From the NCBI GenBank assembly GCA_905178155.1, contig CAJINV010000001.1, positions 14,033,265-14,097,264 of the forward strand: a stretch of 64,000 nt of DNA, given 5' to 3'. The stretch is from Amoebophrya sp. A120. Taxonomy: Eukaryota; Sar; Dinophyceae; Syndiniales; Amoebophryaceae. How positions within the stretch are numbered: position 1 is the stretch's first letter; each line of letters begins with the position of its first letter. The notes beneath the pieces were generated by a model. The model worked only from the letters and a program-made list of their open reading frames with translations, was not told the origin of the DNA and ran no database searches. Position numbers and translations under genes: made by a program. Below are positions 15,001-26,498 of the stretch, piece after piece.

Positions 15001-18000
15001 CTTCGCGTTGGGAGACTCGCGAGAAATCATCGGCGGCGGCCCGGGAATCTGCACCCCCGGTACCAACGTTGGGTCGTCGATTCGGAAATGGGTCCCCGTA
15101 TTGAAAAAGAGCGCCGTGCCATTCCCCGTTTTCAGCCCACCTTGGGACAGTCCGTTTCCCATGGAATTCGCGAAATTCGTAGCGTTGTTTGCAGTAGCCC
15201 CACTCTCGATCTCTGTTGTGCCACGAAGCAGCTCGCTCTCTGGCAGTGCAGCCGAGTCCGTCGCGATGCTTTCCGTCGAGAGTTTCCCGTTCTTTTGCAC
15301 CAGGTGCGGCCCTTTTTCGTCTTGGCGGACGAAGGACAGAGACGAAGAACTCTCGAAATCCGGGACGACCATCTTTTCGTTCTCAACATCTCCTCCCTCA
15401 TTGTCTTTTGACCCGACCTGGAGGAAGAACGGCGTGGTCGCAGCACTTTGCTTCGCCTGTGTCGCAAAGTAGTCAAAGATCGCCTGTGCGTAGGCGTTGG
15501 TCGACGCGCCGAATGTGAGGCCGACCGCGACGGAGTCCCCGGCGGCGCTGGCCTTGATGTCGTCCACACTGCAGAAGATCACCGGCAGATCCGCATCGTA
15601 CAGCGTGAGCACGATGGAGCGCTTGATGTACTCCTTGAAGATCGGGTCCGTCGCTGCGTTGGGCGGCACCGCCCCGCCGACTTTCAGTTCCGGGATCGTC
15701 ACCTGCACCTTCGCTTGGGTCTTCTGCGCCCCCGTCACCTCAATCATGTACGTGACCCGGCCGTCCGAGCACTGGACACTGAAGGAAGTCAGCCGCGTAC
15801 ACACCTCGCCCTTCTGGCAGGGACTGGGCTTGCAAATGTCCACGATGTAGTCCTCCGGCTCGTGCATGTGGTTCGGGTTGTACTGGTATGCAAGACAAAT
15901 TTCTCCCCGCACACGTACAAAATGCGTCACAAGTTTCGGCCTTGTTCTCATGCAGACTAGCATTCTTGAAAGCAGGGTCGCTCATGCAGAAACCGCATTT
16001 GCACCTGTGCGGGAAATTCCCTGTTGATAACTGGTTTTCCACTTTGGGATAAATCAAATCCGCGCCCGGCGTGTAGCGGAACGTCAGTTTGTCCCCGTTG
16101 GGAATGCCCGCGCCGGCGGTTGCGTTGAGCTGCCTCATCAACTCCTTCCCGAAGTCGCGTTGGAAGGTCTGCTGCTTCAGTTTCAGAGAAAGGCTCGCCG
16201 TCTCCACGCCGGGCAGCACGACCGTGACGAAGGTCTGCGACACCGTGCTCTGCGTGCCACTGGAAACCGGTTCGACGACGCTCTGGCCCATCTGCGCATT
16301 CACTTTCAACCGGTCGACGCCGAGCACGTTTGCCAAAGCGGCTTCCTTCAGCTGCAAATACGCCGGCTCTGTCTGCAAGACGTCGATCGGGGTGCCGAGT
16401 TCCGTCGTGTTCACGTCGAAAGACGCGTAGTTCTCGCCCGAGGGGAACACGTCGAAGTAAATCGCGTTGTCCCTCTGCGTCTTCTGAGCGACCTTGCTGG
16501 GTGTGGCCTTCGACCCGCCGGGCACGAGCTGTTTACTCCTCGTGGCTCCTCGGCGACTGATAACAGATCTCTTTTCTACTTCGTGCAGCTGCAAGAACAT
16601 GCCCATGTGCATGTTTTCGTCCTCCGGCAGTGCCGCATTTGCATCCGCTTCGGTTTGCGATGGCGACGAGTCTGATTGTTGCAATTCCAATTCACCGTTA
16701 TTTCCCCCGGACGATGACTTAGATTTCGATGTTGAAGCCTGCTGTTGCAGAAGACTGACCTGCTGCTGGTCCCCACTTTCTTCCTGTTCATTTTCCCCCT
16801 GCTCCTCTTCACCGCTCTGCTGCTCTCCGGTGAAGGTCGGATCCGTTTCTTCTTCGGCGGAGCTCCGAAACAGAAACGGCGTGGCTCCAGCCTGCGTTGC
16901 GGTTGCCGCGGCCGTCCCATTCGCACCTGGGGCTAGCACTGTGTTGTTGACCGGGAGAAAGTTCGACGCGTAGCTGTAGTTGTATGCCGGTTCTAGGGGA
17001 ACGAGGGTTACGGATTTCAGCGGGTTGGTCGTCGTGCACACGGTGGTGCCGTTCACGACCCAGGGATTGTCGCACGGGTACTCTTTCCAGTGGTCTTCCA
17101 GCACCGTCATCCAGTTGTCAAACATGTCCATGGAGACGCCGGCGCGGTGCCGGCGGAGCAGCACCTGCATGGGCAATTCGCGCATGTCGTAGGTGCCGAA
17201 TTTGCACTCCAACGCCGCCTCGTCCACCCCGTAGATCGGTACCTTTCCGATCAAGGTTTTGCTCAGCGAGCGACAGAGTCTCTCCTGTTCCAACGCGACG
17301 ACCTCATCTTTGAAGACGAGCAGCATCCGGACAAACACATCCCGCAGCGGCTCGTCGTAGATGATGGGCATGTCCAGACGTGACCCGGCCCAAAGGATCT
17401 CGGAGAGAGGCGGGAGTTGCACCTGCGATGCGTTCGCCGCGACAGTGGCGTTGGTTGCGGCTTGTGCGGCTACCTGCTGCATCTGTCCCTGCCCCGTGTT
17501 GGCCAAAACCGCACCGTTCCCGAACGCGTTCGGGTTGACGACGCCATTGGTGATCTTGTACCCCATGCTGTTCCACTGGCCCTGCACCGCCGGCATCACG
17601 GAAGATTGGTACTGCGCAATCTTCGCCGGCAGTGTCGTGTGCGCGTCGCTCGTGACTTTGTCGTGCGGGTTGCTCACCATCGTGGCAATCACGTTCGCTT
17701 TCTCTTCGTCCGTCCCGGGCAACTTGTGCGGCGGCTCCCCGGCGGGCATCACGCCGGTGATAACCTTCTCGTTCGTGATTGTGACCCCGTGTTTCACCGG
17801 GGTTGGCTCCTTCGCCTGCACCTTCTTCGTCTCGGCTTCCGCGTCGTCCTCGATGCGTTTCACGCTGTCCTGCAGCGCTACCCACAACGGGTTGCTGTCC
17901 TCCCCCTTGGCTGGGAGACTGGAGAGCAACTGCGGCCCGAAGCGGTACATGGACTGACGGAGCAGTTCTCGGATCGTCGCCGCGGACTGCAGCACTGACT

Positions 18001-21000
18001 GCCCCTCTTCCGAAGGCAAAACGTGGGTCGTGTAAAACACAGTGACGTTCATTATCCCGTACACCTTCGGCCCGTGGGGGACGGCGTAGAATCCGTTCGC
18101 CTTCCTGATGTCCACGGAGACCGGGTACTTCAGCAGCTCGCTCATCGCGTTCTCGTACGCGGGGATCAGTCTGTGGGACAACCGCAGAGGCTGCGTTTCG
18201 TACTTCTGAAACGGGAGCGCCATGGTGATCGCAAAAGTGAACTTCTGCGTCGGCATCTGCGTGACGACGAGATGCTCCACAATTTTCGTGTCGTTCAGCG
18301 GATTCAGGGCGGCTAAAACCTTCGCATCCACGCGGCACGTGGGCGACTCTTTCGTGCTGCAAGACCGCAACTTGGTACCGTCACCGCTCCCGCCCCGGTA
18401 GAGGCAGCAGGTGCCCTGCTGATCCGGCAGTAAACCGTTGGGGCGGTCGTACGCCCCGCACCCGGGGGTGAGGTCGCACCGCCAGGCACAGTCCTGCTCC
18501 GTGAAGATCTCCCCCTCGTCGACCAGGCAATCCGCAGGCTTCCCGGTTTTCTCCCACGCGGCACCGCCGTTGCACGCCCCCAGGCTGTCCATGTAGGTAC
18601 AGGCGAGCCGGGCGTGCAAGTACCCCACTTGCGTGCCGAACATGGTTGCGAGGTTCTTCAGGGCCTTCTCCACGTGCGGACTTTGCATCAACCGCTGGTG
18701 CAGGCGCGTCGTGGCGGACTCGCTGCTAAATTTGTGTTGCGCCGCCAGCTCCGTGTTCTTCTTCAGCGACAAACTGATGTCCAACCCGATCCGCGCGGTT
18801 CCCTCCTCCGGCGCTTGCGTCGCTTCAAATTCCTTCACGCCCATCTGCAACAAACTCGCGGCGCCAACAGAATGTGGCGATCTCTTCGAGGATTGATGTT
18901 GCGTATCTTCAGTAGCATACTTTTCGTGTTGAATCCAACGCGACACCTTGTGCGACTTGTCCACACTGCTTCTCCTCGACGAGACCCCATTTGTTTTGCT
19001 GGAACTTGCGTAATTCAGTTTCGGATTCGACATCTGATTCGCTTGGTAGTTGTAATCATCCTCCATTTCATCGGCCTCTTTCGCCAGATTGTCCTCTGTC
19101 GTTCCGACGAAGCTCACACTGGCGTGCAGGTTTTCCGCCTGGAAGGCCGTTTGCAGCAAGGATGCCGCTTGTTGTCCCTTCTCGTCGTGCGACTGCCCCC
19201 GTGCGACGCGCATCGGCACCGAGACCTGGTACAGCATCACCTTCGCGACGCACTGGAAGCCCTGGTAGGAGGAGGCATCCGGGTAGCACTGCTCGGTCGC
19301 GACGTCGCACGGGTCCGGGTCGCACACGTCGTCCGCCAAGCGGTTCGTGATCACGTCGTCCACACGGGAATCCAGCTCCAAAACCTCCCCGCGCGCGACC
19401 GTCACCCCGAAGATCAGGCGCTTATCCGGTTTTTTCCGCCGCTCGCGCAACTGGATCGCGGCCACGTTCAGCTTCATCTTCTTCGCGAGGGCTTCGCGGA
19501 TCATGTTATCGCTGGCGTCGAAGATGTCCGGCAGATCGTAGGGATCGGACACGATCAAGTCGTCGAGATTCAGCGACAGCAGGGCCAGCTGCGACCCAGG
19601 GGAGATCACCGCCTGCGCAAAGTAGTCCACGTAGTCAAGGCTCAGATCCACCGGGTGCTGGCACACCACGTACCCGCCCACGAAGCCCTTGCAGCGGCGC
19701 GGGGCCACGCAGGGATCCGGGTCGCACACGTCCTCCTCGGGCGCGACCGGCGCGTCGCTGTTGCACTGCATCTTGTACTCCACGTTGTCGTCCGGGAAGA
19801 GCAACGTCGTGTCGCTGTCCCGCTCCTCGCACGCATTGGTGAACCCGTTCAAGCACACGTCTTTGGGGAAGAGCGGCGGCTGCTCGTAGATCTCAGCAGG
19901 GCTGTACTCGATCTTCTCGTTCCACACCACACCTGGGGGATCAATGATCTTGCCGCGCTCTGTCACCGTGGTTCTGGTCATGTTCAGCACGTCATTCCGG
20001 TACAGCGTTCCCAGGGACCGGATCACCGCGGTCTCCATCTCCCGCCCCTTGCGCAACGTTTGCCAGAACCGGGAGGCGTTGTCCCGGGTGGGGAAATTCC
20101 GGACGTCGTACTTGACAGACACTTTGCCGTACCCGCCGTTCCCCCACGTGAACTTCGAGACGCCTTCCTTGCAGGGCGGGTCGGCGCACACGGTCAAATC
20201 GCCCGAGCATTCGACTTTGACCGACGCTCCGAGCCGCACTCCGAGCGCCTGGTCTTTGTAGACGGCCAGCAGATCCTCCAGCGCTTCCTCGAGTAGCTTC
20301 TGCAAAACCCGCTCGACACAGGGTGCGCCCTGGTTGAACAGCGGGACGAGCAGAAAGGTCGACTTTGCCTGAATCAAGTACCCCTCTACGTTCGCCCTCG
20401 GAAAGCAGTCGTTGCGAGTGCTGCCGCCGATCGGGTAGGCGCGGAGCGGTCCTCCCTGCGCGCCGCAGAAACACATCGACCGGTAGAACCCGTTGGTGGC
20501 CGGGTTCGTGCTGACGGCCTTGTCGCCCAGGTCCCAGGTGCGGTTTACTCCGATACGCAGATCCGTCGTGCTCATCACCGGAGTGCTGGTCGACTGCAGG
20601 GGCGCCGGCTGATCGACCTGGAGTAATGACAGGGCGAGCGAGTGCGTGCGCTCTGCGATGGATTTCCGATGCGCGCGCGGGACAAGGGAGCCTTGATGTG
20701 TCACCACCTGGTGCTCATCTTCCTGTTCTGATTTTGCAGCTCCAAGTGAGGAAGCCGCGGAAAAAGTAGAGCCTGCTGCTCCTGCATCTGACCTGTCATT
20801 CCCAGCGCTCGTTGACCCACCTCCTGAAGTTGTTACTCCCTGGAGCAAAGCGTAGAAATTCCGGTCGTGTAGTTCTGCTGTTCTCAGGTTTTGTTGCACC
20901 ACGTCGTCGTAGTGGATGGGAGTCGGACCTAGCGAAAGCCTCTCCGCGGCTTTTGTCAAACTGGAGGAGGGGTACATACGCAAATTCTGCCCGGAAAGTG

Positions 21001-23617
21001 ACGCTCCGCCGAACCGCCCGCTAATCGTCTGCTCGTCCGCCAAATCGAGTTCGCGCAGTTGCCGGATCGCATCTGCGCGCGCTCCCGTTTGCGTCAACGA
21101 AACGTACGAAGCGGCGGTGCTTTCAATGTCTTTTTTCGTCGGCGGCTTGGGCTTTTTCACGCAACTAACCCCCTGGAACTCCTGCGGGTTTACCTTCTTG
21201 CGGCACTCGCTCATTTTGCCATTGACGCACAAGTTCTTGCACTCCGGATCGGGACTGTTCACCGGAAAATCCCGACCGTTCGGACAGCGACACACCCCAC
21301 CGTACAGGTTCGTCAACTTTTTCACAAAGCCCTTCCCGACCGTGTCCGTTTCTGCGACGCGTGCCGGAAAGTCGTACCGCCGCTTCCGGGTCGGCAGCTC
21401 CTTCGCGCGCTCCGCAAACGGCGCGTACGTTGTCATGTCGTAGCCCGCGATGGTGTGCGAGTTCCACTGGCCCCGTGTGAGAATGTTCACCGTGTTCAGC
21501 ATCAAATACTTGAAATCGATCTGCGTCGTGGCGGTCGGCGGCTGCATCCCGCACTGCACCCGCTGGTAGGGCCGTACGGTCGGCTGGCCGAAATAGCAGG
21601 CCTTCACGTCGAAACTGCCCGAGATGCAGAGGTAGTTGGTGCTGAACTGCGTGCAGTCGGCGATGCTGGGCGATCCGACCTCGTAGTACCCGCCGTCGGC
21701 GCAGGTGCACACCCCGCCGTACATGTTGTCGAGCGCGTTCGCGAAGGGGGACACGACCACCAGGGTCCCCGGACTGGACGACGTCGGCACGATGGCCCGG
21801 CGCGGCGCGGGCACGTTCTTCGGCGCCTCGCAGATTTCCATTCCGTCGAAGGGGCAGGGTTCCCGCGGCGTGCCGGTCAAACACGTGCAGGTGTTTTGCC
21901 GAAACGTGATGTCGTCAGCGTCCAGTGTCAGCAGCAACGGCGCCGTGTCGTTCATCGTCTTGAAAAACGTGGACCCGCGGAGAGTGGACGGGAGGTTCAT
22001 TTGCAGCAGTTCAAACAGCGCTCCCGGTTCCCCGTCCACGCCGTTCCAATTGACCACCAAATTTGAAATCGTGGACGTGGCGGAGGTGTCGCGGGAAGTC
22101 GTCAACACCCGCCAGTCCGTGGAGCCGCTGGCTTTTGCCAGTGCGTCGAGCACCGACGCGTCGTAGGTCGCGTCGGGCGTAAAACCGGTGTCCGTCGAGA
22201 AGACGATGTCCCCCGCGGTGCCCTTCAAAATGTACACGGTTTCCGTCGCGACGGTTTGCTCCGAGAACAGCGAGCACACGTTCTGCGCGAACGCGCCGCC
22301 GATTTTCTTGCAGGTCGCCTCATCGTCCAAAGGGTCGGGGAGCTCCGGTCGGGTGCTGCACAGAGTAAAGGTCAAACCGGATTTCTGACGTAGCGGACAA
22401 GGAGGCGCTTGCTTCTGCTCTTGATGAGACTCAGCCTGCACCAACTGCTCCTCACTTAGCGCAGGCAGTTGCTTCTGCTCTTTTGCAGTGCCAGTGAGCT
22501 GTTCCTGTTCTTCCTTTTGCTGTCGTTCCGTCTCTAGCATTGTCGATGGCATGTTGAGGGAAGTGTCTCCCGGTGACCCTGCTGTTTCCTCGACATGACT
22601 CGCAGCCTCAGCCTCTTCAGCGCGTAGATCGGCATAAGTTTTCTCACGCCCGTAGGTGGTCTCGCCTCGCGCACTGGCTTGCTTCTGATCGGTGACCCAG
22701 CCTGCAACGGACTTGCTTTCTTCCAGCAGTGCCTCTTGCTCCTCTTCGAGATTCTGCAGATTTCCGCCCGCGTAAGTATCTCCCGAAGGCGGTTCATCTT
22801 CTATTCGGTGAGCTTCCGGCAGCGCTACGTCAGGAAGAGTCGTCGCTTCCTGAGATTTACTTCGAGCTTGTGCCTGGACAACGGTCGGCGCTGCCGCAGT
22901 TGCAGTTGAAGGAGAAGCGGCTTCGGCTTCCTTGACTGCCACAGGACTTGATGTAGCAACATCTCCTGCAAGCGGACGCGCCTGTGCTACATCTGTGCTG
23001 GTTGAAGATGGTGGTATGATCTCGGCCGCCACTGTGGTCCCCTGTTGGTCGGATGTTGGAGAACCGCTGTCACTAATTTTGTGTTTTCGGTGCCTTTCCT
23101 TTTCCGCTTCTTGCGCAATCTCGTGCAATTTCGCAGCCGACACCTTTTCCTCGTTCAGCTCCCTCTGCAGCGTGACATCTTTCGCCGCTGCCTGCTTCTC
23201 CGGGTCGTGATCTGGCCTCTGGCTTGCGTCCGCCAGAAAATCGCTCGGATGCAAGTCATTGTCATCCTTTAGCTTCTCAGACGCGTGTCTCAAATAATTC
23301 GCGAGATCTTTTCCTTGCAACCCCACCTTTCGCGACACGCGCGAAAGCAGTTCCGCGAGTCTCGCATTCTTCCGTGCGCTGCGGCCAGGATCCATCGAAA
23401 CTGGCCCGCCAGTCGCAACGCTGAGGAGCCCCAGGGCGGCATACCGCCGACAGTACCCCGGCTTTCGTCTCATTCTCAGAAGAATGGATCTTTGTGACGG
23501 GCGCAGGCACTCAACATCATGCGTCAGAGAAGTCCAGTCTCTGTGGATACGCCGGACTTCTTCTTTTTGCCCACGATTCTCGGGTGGGCTCCAAAAATAC
23601 TGCCTGAATTCTTGCAA
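1..23617 (-). CDS. Giant cysteine-rich repeat protein, 3' end beyond the window
   Basis: Nine exons join in frame: 16043-23617, 14959-15882, 11760-14456, 9769-11614, 8504-9578, 6097-8389, 4763-5877, 4201-4659 and 1-4026, which is still open at the window edge. This gives about 7,336 residues. All introns fit GT-AG with matching phase. Only the first join is ambiguous: donor 16042 or 15957, with a paired acceptor. The N-terminal part holds Gln/Glu-rich low-complexity stretches, EGF-like segments with a CDPDPC motif near 19.3 and 19.7 kb, and an apple/PAN-like Cys cluster near 18.4-18.6 kb. From about 10.3 kb downward the protein is mostly short repeats of the form CxxCPxGxxx...C, like GCC2/GCC3 or TNFR-type ephrin-receptor-like repeats. 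Exon 6097-8389 is instead largely a Lys/Thr/Asp-rich helical spacer. The start is 23617, or 23473, where a short hydrophobic stretch follows. Extracellular or surface location is inferred from cysteine content; function is unknown. Confidence 0.8.
6321..6485 (-). repeat. Five 33-bp tandem repeats coding 11-residue units
   Basis: Units begin at about 6321, 6354, 6387, 6420 and 6453, at a strict 33-bp spacing. Read on the minus strand they encode an 11-residue unit of the type ATLTTDASA(N/T)(R/K), at the end of the helical spacer of the giant cysteine-rich protein. The period is a multiple of three, so copy-number change keeps the frame. Confidence 0.85.
14494..14566. repeat. Imperfect inverted repeat (hairpin) within an intron
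   Basis: An arm beginning GTGATGCAAAAAAGGCAATA is matched, with two or three mismatches, by the reverse complement of the sequence ending near 14566. It lies in the 502-bp intron 14457-14958 of the giant gene. It may be a decayed short inverted-repeat element; I see no target-site duplication. Confidence 0.5.
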
Positions 23618-24399
23618 AGTGTAAAGATCATCATGGACACATGGTACTTAGTCTGTCGCACACACTCAGCACATGCCATCACACAACGCACCCAACCTTT
23701 ATCCCACGCGCGGACATGGAGGTGCCAGCCTCTTTCTTTCTTCGCCTCTCTCACTCTTCTGTTCCTGAAAGCAACTTGAGATTATGTTGATTATTTTCGC
23801 CCTATTTTGAAGCAGCAGCGTAACAGCCGTAGGTATCCATCTCGCTCTCGATGCTGTTAGCTGCCTTGATTGAAAGGAAAAACTAGCCCTGTTCCTCACT
23901 CCTGATGCACCACTGCACTCCTGCAATCTTTGCAAACACAGGCGCAAGATTCCGGTCGGCGAGCAGCCCTGAGTCGTGTGAGACAGGGTGGAAACATGCA
24001 ATATCGTTGTTGCGGCTGCAGAGAACGACGAATTCGGAAGAGAGACAACATAACCAGAAGCGTGGAAGAAGCAAAAAATCAAAAACAACATCAAACGGTG
24101 GATAGAGAAACGGTTAAATTTGAAGAGCGAGGAGCGACTGCTTTTCGTCTGCGTCATCATCGTGGCATTTGTACATACAGAGTATCCGACGTATTTATTA
24201 CTGCTCCGAATCAAAGTCGGCGAAAAACTAAGAAAAAGTCGAAAAACGACATGGAAAAAGCACCAACCTCTTACTCTTTGCTTGTGTTCATTTTTTTATC
24301 TGTAGAAATCCAAATGCTGGTGAGGAGAAAGAAGTTTTAACATAGTCGATCAGGTGCAGGAGGAGGATATACTGCCACGTATACCTTCTACGTTCAAAT
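23618..24399. other. Intergenic stretch, no supported gene
   Basis: This separates the giant gene from the MEMO-like gene. The minus-strand open frame at 23699-24214 has no recognisable family and unconvincing composition. It may be 5' leader of the giant gene or 3' UTR of the MEMO-like gene. Confidence 0.5.
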
Positions 24400-25727
24400 T
24401 CAAAACTGCCTGCTGACCTTCATCGCTACATAAGAAACTGAGGAGTCGCAAAAGGACTGCACTTGAGAGGAAGACTGTTCATAGTGCTCAAATTCCACGT
24501 GAAAAGGACTCCGACCTTTTCCGCTGTCTTGTTTCTCCGTAGCCGCGTCGAGGACAAAGAGAAACAAGCTGATTGGGTGTCGCCCGCAAATGGTGTTCTG
24601 CGTTTTTCGTAGGTATCGCACAAACGCGTCCGGCTCTTGGCTGCAAATCAAGTCGATGCCTTCCGAATCCAGCTCGGCGACGTACTGGGAAATTTTGCTC
24701 CAATTTTCCAAGTCCCGCAAACCCAATCTGCCTTGAAAACCGGGGTAATTCTGCGGCGGGCAAGGACAGTAGTCGAAATTCTGGCCCCAGTGACAGAAGT
24801 CCGAAGAAACAACAAAAAAGTTGCTCTTCGAGTTGCTGCTTTTCGGAGTTTCCTCTTCAAGGAAGCATTTCCGTAGCACTTTTCCGAAGTTCGCTTCCTG
24901 CTGCGTGGGAAGGGCGCCGACCATCATGACAGCTATCGGGATGTCTAGCATTCCTGCCTTTTCCAGGCAGTAGCGGATATAGGGGTACTGCATCTCCCCA
25001 GAATGCTCGGCCTCGTCCACGTCTTTTTTCATTACGGTAACGGGGAGACCAGCTGTGTGATAGATAGAAGTGGAATCTACTTACTTACGTATTTTAATCA
25101 CTCAGGAGTACGAGAGCGATACGCCCGAAGATTAGGATGAGCAACACTTTATGAATCTCAGTCTTTCGTAAAACGTCCTCACTACTCGGAGGATGTGAAG
25201 CAAGACCAAGAGCAGCCTTAGATCATCATCTTCGACCACATCAATCATGTACTACCTTCCATCGTCGACTGTTCCACTTTGCGCATGAAGTCGACGTCAC
25301 ACCTTATCGGACCCAGAGTCGTTTGGATTTCTTTCGCCCCCGTAAAGGCAACCGCTGTCAGGTACACATGGTGACTCGGATGCAGAACGACGATGCGCTC
25401 GACCGTGTGGTTCTGCAAAGCGTGCAGCAAGTGCTGGTACGAGTAGGCGGCGGTGGGTCCTGAATAGGAATAGCCCGCGTGCGGTGCGATGATTCCCATA
25501 CACACTGAAGTACTAGAACTACTCGAGGTAGATGCGCCGCCGCGAGCGCTGCTGGAGTTGTGTTCTGAAAAATCTGCCAGGGAAGGTGCAGGCCCTTGTG
25601 AACTACTGGAAGAACTCGCCTCAGTGAGCCAGTAGCCAAGCTGCCCCTGCAGCTGGGTGGGGTCGTTAGTGTACCAACTACCACAGTGGCTGGCGTCGCG
25701 AGTGTAGGAACCTAGTGCAGGAGCCAT
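24400..25727 (-). CDS. MEMO1-family protein
   Basis: Two exons, 25256-25727 and 24400-25052, are joined across a GT-AG intron (donor GTAGTA, acceptor ACACAG, phase 1), giving 374 residues. Family landmarks are present in order: the N-terminal ASHCGSWY segment, the APHAGYSYSGPTAAYSY block, HPSHHVYL, the DEAEHSGEMQ(Y)PYI block just after the splice join, SSDFCHWG, and a C-terminal SSVSYVAM like the usual end. MEMO proteins share the fold of LigB-type extradiol dioxygenases; the eukaryotic members act in cell-motility signalling and copper/redox chemistry. A Ser-rich insert of about 40 residues near the N terminus is unusual. The family call is secure; the cellular role here is inferred. Confidence 0.93.
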
Positions 25728-26498
25728 TTTGTTTTCTTCTGTGAGCGCTACGATGCATACGCGTAGCGTTCAGCGCGGTGGGGTCTATTTAATGCAGAAC
25801 CACATCGTTGTCACTTCTTACATCTACTTCTACATACCGATAAATTGATGCTGTAAACCGGAGGTTGGGAGTGTAAAGGCACGGTAAATGATATTGATTG
25901 AGTATAGGCTTAGGCTTTCGGTTTTTCTGGAACTAGCACTAACGCACGCCAAAATGAGACGGCCTGCGCGGTATTACGTTATTTCCGCTGTGGTCGCATC
26001 TATTTGCAAGTGAAAATCCGAGAAAAGCGAATCGTAGACGGAGTAGAAAAAAGAACAAGACCAAAACAAAAAGAACGCTCGAGAAGTTGATCTTTGCTTG
26101 AAGAGATGTTGATAAGCGACTTCTGCGAAGTGCAGAAGCCGGGAACATCCGCAGATCCAGAGTTACGCGAACACCCCAGATAGGTTGCGCCATCGCATCA
26201 CCCGAAGAAAAGTCGCACTTGGAGGTGCTGTGCTTCTTGGTGATAATGAAATTCGTTCGGCTGTGTTTCTTATTTTGCCCATCCTGGCAAATTTGGAACC
26301 AACCTTGGTGAGCGGTTCCTCAAACATAAATCCGACATTGAAACTGGCCACGACACGCGGGCCCGAAATCATTAATTGTCGAGAAAAACCGGTTTCGGGT
26401 TTCGGCATCCATATCAAACTCAATAAAAAAAATTCTACACGATTGAGTACGATATTTTTGTACGACGTACGTCGTAGTTGGTGCAAATCCGAATGCCT
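25728..26498. other. Intergenic stretch with a 16-bp perfect palindrome
   Basis: No coding region is supported here. The perfect palindrome TACGACGTACGTCGTA lies at 26461-26476, just past the stop codon of the PUB-J gene (at 26499). It could be a site in the 3' flank; nothing else marks its role. Confidence 0.5.

Noticed and set aside
15883-16042. Apparent frameshift at the end of the first large exon
   Set aside because: A 160-bp GT-AG intron (or a 55-bp one) restores the frame, so it is a splice site rather than a mutation.
24400-25727. Bacterial contamination (MEMO proteins are common in prokaryotes)
   Set aside because: The gene has a GT-AG intron and the same strand and style as its neighbours.
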